Source of the DNA: Halarcobacter sp. | Lineage (GTDB): Bacteria; Campylobacterota; Campylobacteria; Campylobacterales; Arcobacteraceae | Direction of reading: 5' to 3' | Length of the DNA: 64,000 nt | NCBI RefSeq assembly: GCF_963675975.1 | Contig: NZ_OY780939.1 | Location: forward strand, 2,356,001-2,420,000 | In this document: piece after piece, positions 46,813 through 54,415 of the stretch | How positions within the stretch are numbered: the stretch's first letter is position 1 | How the letters are laid out: each line of letters opens with the position of its first letter | Notes under the pieces: generated by a model | The model's database searches: none | Told to the model about the DNA's origin: nothing | Seen by the model: only the letters and a program-made list of their open reading frames with translations | Position numbers and translations under genes: made by a program

Positions 46813-47367
46813 TTATGGATGCTTTATTTTTAATTTTGAATTTAATAAATACCCTATTACAATCATAGATATTAAAACAATGTTTTCATTTATAATACCA
46901 GTAAGCCAAATAAGATAAACAACCCATAGAAGAATAGCTCCAAGCGGAGTTGGAACACCTGTAAAATATTTTTCAACTGAACCCTCTTGGGCATTTATAT
47001 TAAACTGAATTAATCTTCTTAATCCAGAAATTACATAATAAATAAATGCGAATGCAACTAAAGGTGTAAAAAGCATTAACTCTTTCCCATCAATTACCGC
47101 AAAAAATATAAACATACTTGGAACAATAACAAATGATAAAAAGTCTGCAAAAGAATCTAACTGAATACCAAATTCAGTCGATAAATTATATTTTCTAGCT
47201 ATTTTTCCATCAACGATATCAAATCCACCCGCTAGCCATGCAAATAATGCACTTGCTAAAAAATTATCATGTGTTAAATAATATATTGCCATCATCCCAG
47301 CAGCAATATTAAAAAATGTAGCCAAATTAGCTAAATTAAAGTGACTACTTTTATTAAATAAAAACAT
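46813..47367 (-). CDS. pssA: CDP-alcohol phosphatidyltransferase, PssA-like
   Basis: Integral membrane enzyme of phospholipid synthesis, probably phosphatidylserine synthase. The CDP-alcohol transferase motif DG-x2-AR-x8-G-x3-D-x3-D is complete (DGKIARKYNLSTEFGIQLDSFAD, about residues 52-74, starting IVDGKIARK). LANLATFFNIAAGMMA before it and YFTGVPTPLGA after it match the PssA subgroup rather than PgsA. It has about five further hydrophobic helices. The length of 184 residues is shorter than Helicobacter PssA (about 237), so the exact alcohol acceptor is somewhat uncertain. It sits one base from the diguanylate cyclase gene. Confidence 0.8.
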   Translation of the reverse strand: MFLFNKSSHFNLANLATFFNIAAGMMAIYYLTHDNFLASALFAWLAGGFDIVDGKIARKYNLSTEFGIQLDSFADFLSFVIVPSMFIFFAVIDGKELMLFTPLVAFAFIYYVISGLRRLIQFNINAQEGSVEKYFTGVPTPLGAILLWVVYLIWLTGIINENIVLISMIVIGYLLNSKLKIKHP

Positions 47368-48483
47368 CTATTTTACCTCTTCATTATAAATTCTATATTG
47401 ATTTCTTCCATTCTCTTTTGATCTGTAAAGAGACTCATCTGCCATTTTATACAGCTTATTACATGAGATGTAAGAATTTGCTTCATATATTACTGCTCCA
47501 ATAGAGATAGTAACTACATTTGAGATTTTACTATTTTTATGCTCAATATTTAATGATTCTATATTTTTATTTACATCTGCCAAGCAATCTTTTAAAATAT
47601 CTTCATCAATATCAAATAGTATTACACCAAACTCTTCTCCACCTAACCTAAAAACATATTCATACTCTCTATTAAAATAGTTTTTAAGTGTACTAGCAAC
47701 ACTTTTTAGAGTCAAGTCTCCCATATCATGGCCATAAGTATCATTGTATTGTTTAAAAAAGTCAATATCCAAAATCACAAAAGCACTTTTCCAATTGTTT
47801 GCATTGGAAATAAATGGCATATTATCAAATATTTTATCAAAATACTTTCTATTGTATAGTTTTGTCATACCATCTGTTATTGATTCTAATTTATATTTTT
47901 TTGTAAGAATTTTAAGTTGATTATCTTTTTTTATAATTGAGTAGATAATAAAAGCAATAAATAAAAAAGATATAAATACAAGAATAATCATATTATAGAA
48001 AAGATAGTCTTTCATAGATGTGTATTCTTCTAAAAACTCTCTTCTTTTTTTGTATGCTACTTTTTTTTCATGCTCTTTTAAAAAATTGATTTTTTCTATC
48101 ATTAAATTATATGTGGAAAGCTTAGTTTTAAAAGTTAGTGAACTTAAAATATCTTTATTAATTTTATCTACTACTTTTCTTTCTTCATCTGCTTTATATG
48201 AATTATTATAATAATCCCATTCTTTTTTAATATTTTTGAAATAAGGGGTTCTATTACATTTTTTATGGGTTTTCATACAAACAATTAAATCACTAAATAA
48301 ATCATCTAAGGTATGTAGCTTTAAAACTGGAATATAATTACCAAAATATATATAATCAATTCTTTTTTTTAGTTTATCAATTTGGGAATTAAACATAAAA
48401 GCTGATGTAAATAAAGATAAAAGGATTATAACAGTTAATACACCTAATTTAAAACTTAAACTTTTGTAGAACTCTTTTTTCAT
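47368..48483 (-). CDS. Membrane diguanylate cyclase (GGDEF)
   Basis: Makes cyclic-di-GMP. It has membrane helices at about 14-36 and 162-187 around an extracytoplasmic sensor of about 125 residues containing two Cys (numbering from the upstream ATG at 48492). The GGDEF domain from about 200 has LDIDFFKQYNDTYGHDMGD and the active-site GGEEF (284-288). The inhibitory I-site RxxD is REYE, so product inhibition may be weak. I prefer the ATG at 48483 because a TATAAT (48491-48496) overlaps the earlier ATG, which would put transcription start at or next to 48483. Confidence 0.88.
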   Translation of the reverse strand: MKKEFYKSLSFKLGVLTVIILLSLFTSAFMFNSQIDKLKKRIDYIYFGNYIPVLKLHTLDDLFSDLIVCMKTHKKCNRTPYFKNIKKEWDYYNNSYKADEERKVVDKINKDILSSLTFKTKLSTYNLMIEKINFLKEHEKKVAYKKRREFLEEYTSMKDYLFYNMIILVFISFLFIAFIIYSIIKKDNQLKILTKKYKLESITDGMTKLYNRKYFDKIFDNMPFISNANNWKSAFVILDIDFFKQYNDTYGHDMGDLTLKSVASTLKNYFNREYEYVFRLGGEEFGVILFDIDEDILKDCLADVNKNIESLNIEHKNSKISNVVTISIGAVIYEANSYISCNKLYKMADESLYRSKENGRNQYRIYNEEVK

Positions 48484-48556
48484 GGATGTCATTATAGCTA
48501 AAAAACTAATAAATTTTATTATGAATAGCTTAACCTATGATAAATTTTATTTTAGA

Positions 48557-48562
48557 TATAAT
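48557..48562 (+). promoter_or_regulatory. Predicted -10 box for the SulP gene
   Basis: TATAAT in GATATAATCGCGA, 27 bases before the TTG start. The same GATATAATCGCGA string occurs upstream of the TtcA-like gene (53215-53227, minus strand), supporting it as a real promoter element of this organism. Confidence 0.6.
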
Positions 48563-48589
48563 CGCGACTTTATAATATAAGGATTAGGT

Positions 48590-50134
48590 TTGTTAAATAT
48601 TAAAAATACATTTATTGGAAAATCCATAAAAAGTGATGTACTTTCAGGAATAGTTGTAGCAGTTGCACTTGTGCCTGAAGCTATTGCTTTTTCTATTATT
48701 GCAGGAGTTTCACCACTTGTTGGATTATATACAGCATTTATTTTAGGTTTAATAACTGCTTTAATTGGTGGTAAAGCAGGAATGATTAGTGGTGCAACAG
48801 GAGCAATTGCTGTTGTTTTAGTTGGACTAGGAGTAGATGTAAAAGAGTCTTTAAGTCCTGAAATGTTAGCACAACTAACACAAAATGGTGAACTTGCAAA
48901 TTATATATTACAATATATTTTATTAGCCACAATTCTTGCAGGTATTATTCAAATCACTATTGGTGCATTTAGACTAGGAAAACTAATCAGACTTGTACCA
49001 CAACCAGCAATGTATGGATTTGTAAATGGTCTTGCAATAGTTATTGCTATGGCTCAATTTCCACTTTTTAAAGGGGAAAATTGGGTTATGTATGTTTTAG
49101 TATTAGCAACTATGATTATAGTTAAATTTTTCCCTAAAATATCAACTGCAATTCCATCTGGATTAGTTGCTATTGTAGTAATTTCATCTGTAGTAATAGG
49201 ATTTGATTTAGATACAAAAAGAGTTGGTGATTTAGCTGATATTTCAGGAAGTCTTCCAAGTTTTGCAATTCCAACACTACACTTAAATTTAGAATCAATT
49301 TTAATAGTATTACCATATGCAGTATTAGTTTCACTTGTTGGACTTATTGAATCTTTATTAACCCTATCAGTTTTAGATGAAATGGGTGGTAAAAGAGGTA
49401 GTGGAAACCAAGAGTGTATAGCACAAGGAACAGGAAATATCGTTTGTGGTTTCTTTGGTGGTATGGCTGGATGTGCTATGATTGGTCAATCTATAATTAA
49501 CTTCTCAAATGGTGGTTGGGGAAGATTGTCTGGTGTTACAGCAGCAGTTTTATTAATCTCATTTGTTGTATCTTTATCTTCATATATTGCACTTATTCCT
49601 GTAGCTGTTTTAGTTGGTATTATGTTTATGGTTTCAATTGGTACTTTTGAATGGGAAAGTGGAAACAGAATAAGATATATGCCAAACTCTGATAAATTTG
49701 TATTAGTTGCAGTTACAGTTATTACTATTTTTGCAGACTTAGCTATTGCAGTTATTACAGGTATTATTATATCCGCTTTAGTATTTGCGTGGAAACACTC
49801 AAAAGTTAGAGCTAGAACAAAAAGAGAAAATGAAAACACAAAAGTTTATCAATTTGATGGACCCCTATTTTTTGGTTCAACCACATCATTTTTTGAACTG
49901 TTTGATATAAAACATGACCCAGAAAATATAGTATTAGACTTTAGAGATGCAAGAGTTATGGATATTTCAGGGGTAGAAGCTATTGATACAATAACAAAAA
50001 AATATGCAGATGCAGGTAAGAAATTGGTTATTAGATACTTAAGTGAAGATTGTAAAAAAATACTTAAGGATGCAGGTCCATTTTGTACATATGAAGAGGA
50101 TGACCCTCGATATAAAGTAGCTATTGACTATTAA
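48590..50134 (+). CDS. SulP-family anion transporter with STAS domain (second copy)
   Basis: SulP/SLC26 transporter of 514 residues. The signature VALVPEAIAFSIIAGVSPLVGLYTAFILGLITALIGGKAGMISGATGAI covers residues about 24-72. NGLAIVIAMAQFPLF and GMAGCAMIGQSIINFSNGGWGRLSG are conserved membrane segments, and the STAS domain starts near 420 (VYQFDGPLFFGSTTSFFELF). It uses a TTG start, supported by AAGGATTAGG upstream. It differs strongly from the copy at 20397-21983, so the two are old paralogues probably with different substrates. The substrate is not readable from sequence. Confidence 0.88.
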   Translation: MLNIKNTFIGKSIKSDVLSGIVVAVALVPEAIAFSIIAGVSPLVGLYTAFILGLITALIGGKAGMISGATGAIAVVLVGLGVDVKESLSPEMLAQLTQNGELANYILQYILLATILAGIIQITIGAFRLGKLIRLVPQPAMYGFVNGLAIVIAMAQFPLFKGENWVMYVLVLATMIIVKFFPKISTAIPSGLVAIVVISSVVIGFDLDTKRVGDLADISGSLPSFAIPTLHLNLESILIVLPYAVLVSLVGLIESLLTLSVLDEMGGKRGSGNQECIAQGTGNIVCGFFGGMAGCAMIGQSIINFSNGGWGRLSGVTAAVLLISFVVSLSSYIALIPVAVLVGIMFMVSIGTFEWESGNRIRYMPNSDKFVLVAVTVITIFADLAIAVITGIIISALVFAWKHSKVRARTKRENENTKVYQFDGPLFFGSTTSFFELFDIKHDPENIVLDFRDARVMDISGVEAIDTITKKYADAGKKLVIRYLSEDCKKILKDAGPFCTYEEDDPRYKVAIDY

Positions 50135-50189
50135 TACTTTTCTTTACTTTTGCTTTAAAAGATGATAGAATTATCAAAAGGTTAAAAGA

Positions 50190-50681
50190 ATGGAAGCTTT
50201 AAATACAACTCAATCAGCATCATCAATATATATGCAACTTGCTCAAAAAAGAGCAGAATTAGCAAGTGTTGATAAAAAAGAGCTTGAAAAATCAACTCAA
50301 GATTCTTATGATAAAACAGCTTCTTCATCTAAATATGATGAAAAAGACTATGAAAGAGTTATTGAAAAATTTAAAAACTTAGATTCTGAAACAAAAGCTC
50401 ATGAACAGTTGCATGCCTCAAGGGCTGCAACTACTACCCCAATTAATTATAATTATCAAGTGGGTCCGGATGGAAAACTTTATGCTACAGGAGGTTCAGT
50501 TAGATTTGATACCTCTATACCTGATGATGAAGCTAGTGCAAATTTAAAATTACAACAGCTTCAAGATGCTGCAAGTGGTCCAAGTGAGTTAAGTAGTGCT
50601 GATGCTCAAATAGCAAGAACAGCAAACCTAAATAGACTTCTTTTACAAAGTCAAGAACAAGGAGTTGAAAATGACAGTTAA
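50190..50681 (+). CDS. SprA-related small metalloprotease candidate
   Basis: Protein of 163 residues matching the SprA-related putative metalloprotease family by the block TKAHEQLHASRA (zinc motif HEQLH, His71-Glu72-His75) followed by YNYQVGPDGKLYATGGSVRFDTSIPDDE and a C-terminal helical tail with ASGPSELSSADAQIARTA. There is no signal peptide; residues 1-50 are Ser/Lys-rich and disordered-looking, like flagellar-type export substrates. It overlaps the next small gene by 11 bases and has AAAGG upstream. Peptidase activity and substrate are inferred from the motif only. Confidence 0.78.
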   Translation: MEALNTTQSASSIYMQLAQKRAELASVDKKELEKSTQDSYDKTASSSKYDEKDYERVIEKFKNLDSETKAHEQLHASRAATTTPINYNYQVGPDGKLYATGGSVRFDTSIPDDEASANLKLQQLQDAASGPSELSSADAQIARTANLNRLLLQSQEQGVENDS

Positions 50682-50910
50682 TAATAACTTATCAAGTATG
50701 CTTTCTATACAAATGGAAGTAAACCAAATGGCTCAAAATGTTGCACAAGTAGCAAATGCAGTAGCAGATCCAGAATTTCAACAAGCTGCAGGTGATATAA
50801 TAGATTCACTTGTACAACAAACTCCTGCAACAATTGCATATAGTGCTAATGCTCAAGGGATTATAACTCAGCAAGCAGTAATGGATACAGTATTAGATAT
50901 AAAGGCATAA
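50671..50910 (+). CDS. Small protein with rod-protein-like C-terminus
   Basis: 79-residue protein. The start ATG at 50671 is chosen because AAGGAG lies 6 bases upstream; a TTG two codons earlier is in frame. The C-terminal half (AYSANAQGIITQQAVMDTVLDIKA) resembles the terminal helix of flagellar rod/hook proteins, which typically ends ANAKVIKTADEMLGTLLDI. The N-terminal half is a Gln/Asn/Met-rich helix. There is no signal peptide. It is embedded between the protease (11-base overlap) and trxC (1-base gap). The family is not identified; relation to flagellar proteins is a weak resemblance. Confidence 0.7.
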   Translation: MTVNNNLSSMLSIQMEVNQMAQNVAQVANAVADPEFQQAAGDIIDSLVQQTPATIAYSANAQGIITQQAVMDTVLDIKA

Positions 50911-50911
50911 A

Positions 50912-51343
50912 ATGTCAAAAATAAATGTAGTATGTCCACATTGCTTAAAAATAAACTCTATCCCTAAAAAAGATACTTATAAAGTTGCAAATTGTGGTAG
51001 CTGTAAAAATTCTTTGTTAGATACAACACCTATTGAACTTGATAATTCATCTTTTGATCATGTTATCGTAAATTCAGATATACCAGTTATTGTTGATTTT
51101 TGGGCACCTTGGTGTGGTCCTTGTAAAATGATGGCACCAATATTTAATGAAGTATCACAAAAATACCCTCTAAAAGCATTATTTGTAAAAGTAAATACAG
51201 AAGAGCAACAAGAATTAGGGGCTAAATATGGTATTCGTTCAATACCTACATTAATAGTTTATAAAGAAAGTAAAGAGGTAAAAAGAGTTAGTGGGGCACT
51301 TGACCCACTAAAACTATCTGAATTAGTTAATTCAAATTTATAA
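50912..51343 (+). CDS. trxC: Thioredoxin 2 (TrxC) with zinc motif
   Basis: Cytoplasmic disulfide reductase. The N-terminal zinc-binding pairs Cys8-x2-Cys11 (CPHC) and Cys28-x2-Cys31 (CGSC) are present, then a thioredoxin domain with the active site WCGPC (Cys68, Cys71) and the cis-Pro loop RSIPT. The length of 143 residues equals E. coli TrxC. It is the third gene of the protease operon and ends against a strong hairpin. Confidence 0.94.
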   Translation: MSKINVVCPHCLKINSIPKKDTYKVANCGSCKNSLLDTTPIELDNSSFDHVIVNSDIPVIVDFWAPWCGPCKMMAPIFNEVSQKYPLKALFVKVNTEEQQELGAKYGIRSIPTLIVYKESKEVKRVSGALDPLKLSELVNSNL

Positions 51344-51375
51344 AAAGTAGCTTTTAAAATCTATAAGCTACTTTT
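51343..51375. terminator. Bidirectional terminator between trxC and the PagL-like gene
   Basis: Perfect 11-bp stem AAAAGTAGCTT / AAGCTACTTTT with an 11-base loop. A and U tracts flank both sides, so it can end both converging transcripts. It lies directly after the trxC stop and contains the stop of the PagL-like gene. Confidence 0.75.
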
Positions 51376-51830
51376 AGTCCAATAAAATCTAAACCTGAAT
51401 TATCATCATCAAGATTTGCATTTGAGTAATGATTATATTTTAATGTTGCATCAAAACTGTCATTAAATTTATATCCAAAACCTACGCTTTCTTTAAACTG
51501 AAAATTCATACCAAATTGTTTATGATCCAAATGTTCTTTACTAAAATACGCAACACCTAATCCAGCTTCAAAATAAAAATTGTCAGTAATATCAATTTTT
51601 GCTAATGGCTGTGTACTAATAATAGCTAAATCGTCAAGTTTACCATCAACATATTCTGTTGTAACTTCTAAGCTCAGATCTGCGATATCAAAAAGCTTAT
51701 AATCAAAATCTTTTACCAAAGATAAACCATAAATATCTGTACTATCTTTATATCCATATTCTAGTGACACTCTATCAAAAGAACATGCATAACTAGTTAG
51801 CATAACTAAAATAAGAAGTATCTTCTTCAT
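51354..51830 (-). CDS. PagL-like lipid A 3-O-deacylase
   Basis: Outer-membrane beta-barrel of 158 residues with a signal peptide (MKKILLILVMLTSYACS). The C-terminal LKYNHYSNANLDDDNSGLDFIGLKVAYRF matches the PagL/acyloxyacyl hydrolase family, in which His and Ser of H-x-S-N-A are catalytic. The third catalytic residue, Glu 12 positions after the Ser in Pseudomonas PagL, is Asp here. The protein ends in Phe, as outer-membrane barrels do. The start is set at 51830 because GGAG lies 6 bases upstream; a longer in-frame ORF to 51869 would put charged residues before the signal peptide. Confidence 0.78.
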   Translation of the reverse strand: MKKILLILVMLTSYACSFDRVSLEYGYKDSTDIYGLSLVKDFDYKLFDIADLSLEVTTEYVDGKLDDLAIISTQPLAKIDITDNFYFEAGLGVAYFSKEHLDHKQFGMNFQFKESVGFGYKFNDSFDATLKYNHYSNANLDDDNSGLDFIGLKVAYRF

Positions 51831-51923
51831 CCAATTCTCCATATGTGTATAATAAAATATATTATCCAAAAATCAATTAATAGTTAGTAAAAGTTATATT
51901 ATATATACAAATAATTGTATTTT

Positions 51924-52427
51924 TTATTTGCCTTTGTTACTTTTAGTTAAAAATTTATAAAGTTCATTTATTTGTGATTCATTAAATACTAAAATATCGT
52001 TTTCTAATAATAATTTTGCAGTTAAACCTTGACCTTCTACCAGATTACTAGAGAATGTACCATCATATATTTTTTCATTTCCACACGATGGTGAATTAGA
52101 TTTCAATAAAGCAACTTTAATATTCTCACTTAAACATAAATCTAAAGTATTTTTAGCACCCATAAGAAAATTAATTGTTACATCATCATTATTTTCATTT
52201 TTTACTATGAATGGTTTTTTTGTAGAAATTATTTCAGCAGGAGGTCTAGGCGTTGGAAGTCCCCCTGAAACCTCAGGGCAAAAAGAGTATATTTCATTTT
52301 CACAAAGTATATCCATAAACTTTTCTTTTTCTGAAAAAGTAAAAGAATTAGTGTATGCTATTGATGAGTTTCCTCCATCATACCTTACATCTTCACCAAG
52401 AAGACAAGAAGAGATTAATATTTTCAT
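51924..52427 (-). CDS. DUF523-family protein
   Basis: Protein of 167 residues with the family features ILISSCLLGEDVRYDGGN (4-21), FCPEVSGGLPTPRPPAEI (about 53-70) and LLKSNSPSCGNEKIYDGTF. The conserved cysteines suggest metal or cluster binding, but the biochemical function is not established. The start follows the TtcA-like gene by 1 base, so the two are probably cotranscribed. Confidence 0.88.
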   Translation of the reverse strand: MKILISSCLLGEDVRYDGGNSSIAYTNSFTFSEKEKFMDILCENEIYSFCPEVSGGLPTPRPPAEIISTKKPFIVKNENNDDVTINFLMGAKNTLDLCLSENIKVALLKSNSPSCGNEKIYDGTFSSNLVEGQGLTAKLLLENDILVFNESQINELYKFLTKSNKGK

Positions 52428-52428
52428 A

Positions 52429-53187
52429 CTAATCTCTATCTAAAAATTCTTTTGTAAAAAAAGTAGATGTTTGAACATTATTAAATGCCGCTTTCATTGA
52501 AATAAACATTTGAGGATTATCTTCTTCCATTTTAGCTAATAACTCTTTTGTTTTTTCTCTTGCATATGGCATTTTAATATCAAATCTCATTGCAGGACAT
52601 GCTTCATCACCAATAACTGAAATCTCGTTAGTTTGGGCAAAAGCTCGTAGTTGTCTCTCTCTGCAGAAAATCAATGGTCTAATTACTTCTAAGCCATTTT
52701 CAGCTTTATATATTGGAGGCATTGATCTTAGTGCTCCATTGTAAAGAAAATTCATGAAAAAAGACTCCATTGCATCATCTAAATGATGACCTAATGCTAG
52801 TTTGTTGTAACCTTGCTCTTGTGCTGTTGAATAAAGGTACCCTCTTCTCATTCTTGAAAAGAAAGAACAAAAAGATGAATTTTTTCTAATCTTTTCTCCT
52901 GCTAATTCAAATATTTCAGTATCTACTATCTCATGTTCAATTCCATGTTCTTCACAATGTTTTGCAAGAAATTCAACTTGCTCACCCATCCCATAAGTTA
53001 CTGTTACAGCTTTAAATTCAAAATTAAATGGAGCAACTCTTTTTAAGTGATTTAGAGCATGGATTAGAGTTGTAGAATCTTTACCACCAGAAAATCCTAC
53101 TAAAACTCTATCCCCCTCTTTTATTAATTCATATTCAGCATTTGTTTTACCAACTAATTTAGATATTTTTTTACTTAATTCTACCAA
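52429..53187 (-). CDS. TtcA-like PP-loop ATPase with altered cysteines
   Basis: Member of the TtcA/TilS PP-loop superfamily (tRNA thiolation). It has the PP-loop SGGKDSTTLIHAL, then SRMRRGYLYSTA and LALGHHLDDAMESFFMNFLYNG and RPLIFCRE, all aligning with TtcA. The first Fe-S motif, CxxC in E. coli TtcA, is C-S-F-F here, and the second CxxC is replaced by D-E-A-C, so usual cluster ligands are missing. I set a TTG start at 53187 (252 residues) because a promoter-like TATAAT (53222-53227) lies inside the longer ORF and AGGA precedes the TTG. Confidence 0.8.
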   Translation of the reverse strand: MVELSKKISKLVGKTNAEYELIKEGDRVLVGFSGGKDSTTLIHALNHLKRVAPFNFEFKAVTVTYGMGEQVEFLAKHCEEHGIEHEIVDTEIFELAGEKIRKNSSFCSFFSRMRRGYLYSTAQEQGYNKLALGHHLDDAMESFFMNFLYNGALRSMPPIYKAENGLEVIRPLIFCRERQLRAFAQTNEISVIGDEACPAMRFDIKMPYAREKTKELLAKMEEDNPQMFISMKAAFNNVQTSTFFTKEFLDRD

Positions 53188-53221
53188 AACTATTTTTCCT
53201 ATTTTTGTATATATTTTCGCG

Positions 53222-53227
53222 ATTATA
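53222..53227 (-). promoter_or_regulatory. Predicted -10 box for the TtcA-like gene
   Basis: TATAAT in GATATAATCGCGA on the minus strand, 34 bases upstream of the chosen TTG start. It shows that the ATG at 53250 would lie upstream of transcription start. Confidence 0.6.
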
Positions 53228-53375
53228 TCATATTTTTTACATATTTTCATTAAACAATTTTTTCATTAAAAAAGAAAATAATTAAATTTTAAAATAATTT
53301 TTTTATTAAATTAACTAGCTTTTTAGATAAATTCTATATAATTGCAATTCACTAAATTTAAAAAAAGAATTATAT

Positions 53376-53564
53376 ATGACACAAGAAGAGATCAAAGAAT
53401 TTAAAAAAACAATTGAAAGAACTATTTTACCAATAGTTAAAAATATGCCAGAAGACCAAATCAAAGAGATCATCGCACTTGTAGAGAGAGAACACCCAGA
53501 ACTTCCAAAAGGTTATGGGTATATGCTATATGAGCAAATTCTTATTATGAAATATAATAAATAA
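53376..53564 (+). CDS. Small protein of unknown function (62 residues)
   Basis: Short, charged, helical protein beginning MTQEEIKEFKKTIERTILPIV and ending in an aromatic stretch with PKGYGYMLYEQILIMKYNK. I do not recognise a family. A TATAAT at 53337-53342 fits a promoter 33 bases before the ATG. It has no signal peptide or membrane helix. The codon pattern and its own promoter make it likely to be real. It is convergent with the GntR gene, 2 bases between stops. Confidence 0.65.
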   Translation: MTQEEIKEFKKTIERTILPIVKNMPEDQIKEIIALVEREHPELPKGYGYMLYEQILIMKYNK

Positions 53565-53566
53565 GT

Positions 53567-54205
53567 TTAAATACCTATTTGGTTTTTTACAATATCTACT
53601 AACTTATTAATAATCAAATCTGATGTTTCACAAGCTTTTTCTTCATTTGATTCTAAAATTGCATCTATTAAGTTCATATGAATTTTAGCAGAATCTTCTA
53701 AGTCATCAACCCCTTTAAAATAGTACCAAAATCTTCTGCTTCTAATATGTAAAGGTGCTGTAGCATTTGCTGCATAAGAGTTTTTTGCTGATTCAAAAAT
53801 AGCTTGATCTAAGAGTTTATCTACTCTTAAATATTCATCTACATCTTTTTCATCTACAGCTATTTGCATATGCTTTTTAAACTCTAATATTTTATTTTTT
53901 TCAAAAGTTGTTGCATATTTTGTTGCTCTTGTTATTAAAAGTCTATCTAATACTTTTCTTGTTTCTAATATTGCCAATTGATTTGTCATATTGATATCTG
54001 AGATTTGTACTCCACGTCTTGGAATAATTGTAATCAAAGATTCATTGGCTAATTTTAATAATGCTTCCCTTAGTGGAGTTCTACTAATATCAGATAATGC
54101 CATAAGCTCTTTTTCTGAATATGTTTTTCCTGGTTCAAGTTTGAGTGTCACAAGTAGCTCTTCTAAAATTTTATAAGCTTTTGATGATAAATTATTTTCT
54201 GGCAT
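53567..54205 (-). CDS. GntR-family regulator (FCD subgroup)
   Basis: Transcription factor of 212 residues. The N-terminal winged helix-turn-helix (about 8-70, with YSEKELMALSDISRTPLREALLKLANESLITIIPRRGVQI) is followed by an FCD ligand-binding domain (about 80-205; RVDKLLDQAIFESAKN and RSRRFWYYF). FCD regulators often control sugar-acid or amino-acid catabolism and bind pathway intermediates. It is the distal gene of the hydroxyproline cluster, so it is the likely local regulator. An inverted repeat just upstream could be its own operator. Confidence 0.9.
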   Translation of the reverse strand: MPENNLSSKAYKILEELLVTLKLEPGKTYSEKELMALSDISRTPLREALLKLANESLITIIPRRGVQISDINMTNQLAILETRKVLDRLLITRATKYATTFEKNKILEFKKHMQIAVDEKDVDEYLRVDKLLDQAIFESAKNSYAANATAPLHIRSRRFWYYFKGVDDLEDSAKIHMNLIDAILESNEEKACETSDLIINKLVDIVKNQIGI

Positions 54206-54219
54206 TATTATTCCTTTAT

Positions 54220-54243
54220 CTTAATAAAATTTAATCTATTAAG
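54220..54243. promoter_or_regulatory. Inverted repeat upstream of the GntR gene
   Basis: Perfect 7-bp arms CTTAATA / TATTAAG with a 10-base spacer, 14 bases upstream of the regulator ATG and overlapping the end of the small ORF. A plausible operator for autoregulation, but AT-rich enough to arise by chance. Confidence 0.3.
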
Positions 54244-54415
54244 AATCTATATTTCCTCTATATAGGCTATTCCAGTAAATATAACTATTACTGCACTTAA
54301 AATCGATTTTTTCTTTTTCTATAATTTTTACATCAAATTTTATGTTTATATAATTAATAATTTTATCATAATTATCCTTATCAAAACTAAGGCTCATAAA
54401 ATCATTACTATTCAT
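54239..54415 (-). CDS. Small ORF of 58 residues after the EamA gene
   Basis: An open frame of 58 residues (begins MNSNDFMSLSFDKDNYDKII, ends SLYRGNIDS) fills most of the 200-base gap between the EamA exporter and the GntR gene. Its ATG overlaps the EamA stop region (ATGAATAG), the arrangement of translational coupling, and a second in-frame ATG is at codon 7. It is mixed charged and aromatic, with no membrane segment. No family recognised; it could be a chance frame in AT-rich DNA. Confidence 0.4.
   Translation of the reverse strand: MNSNDFMSLSFDKDNYDKIINYINIKFDVKIIEKEKIDFKCSNSYIYWNSLYRGNIDS

Noticed and set aside
51830-51869. Longer PagL-like start at 51869
   Set aside because: It would bury the signal peptide behind 13 residues; GGAG is well placed for 51830.
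53187-53250. Longer TtcA-like protein starting with ATG at 53250
   Set aside because: A promoter-like GATATAATCGCGA lies downstream of that ATG, and the upstream codons show no conserved sequence.
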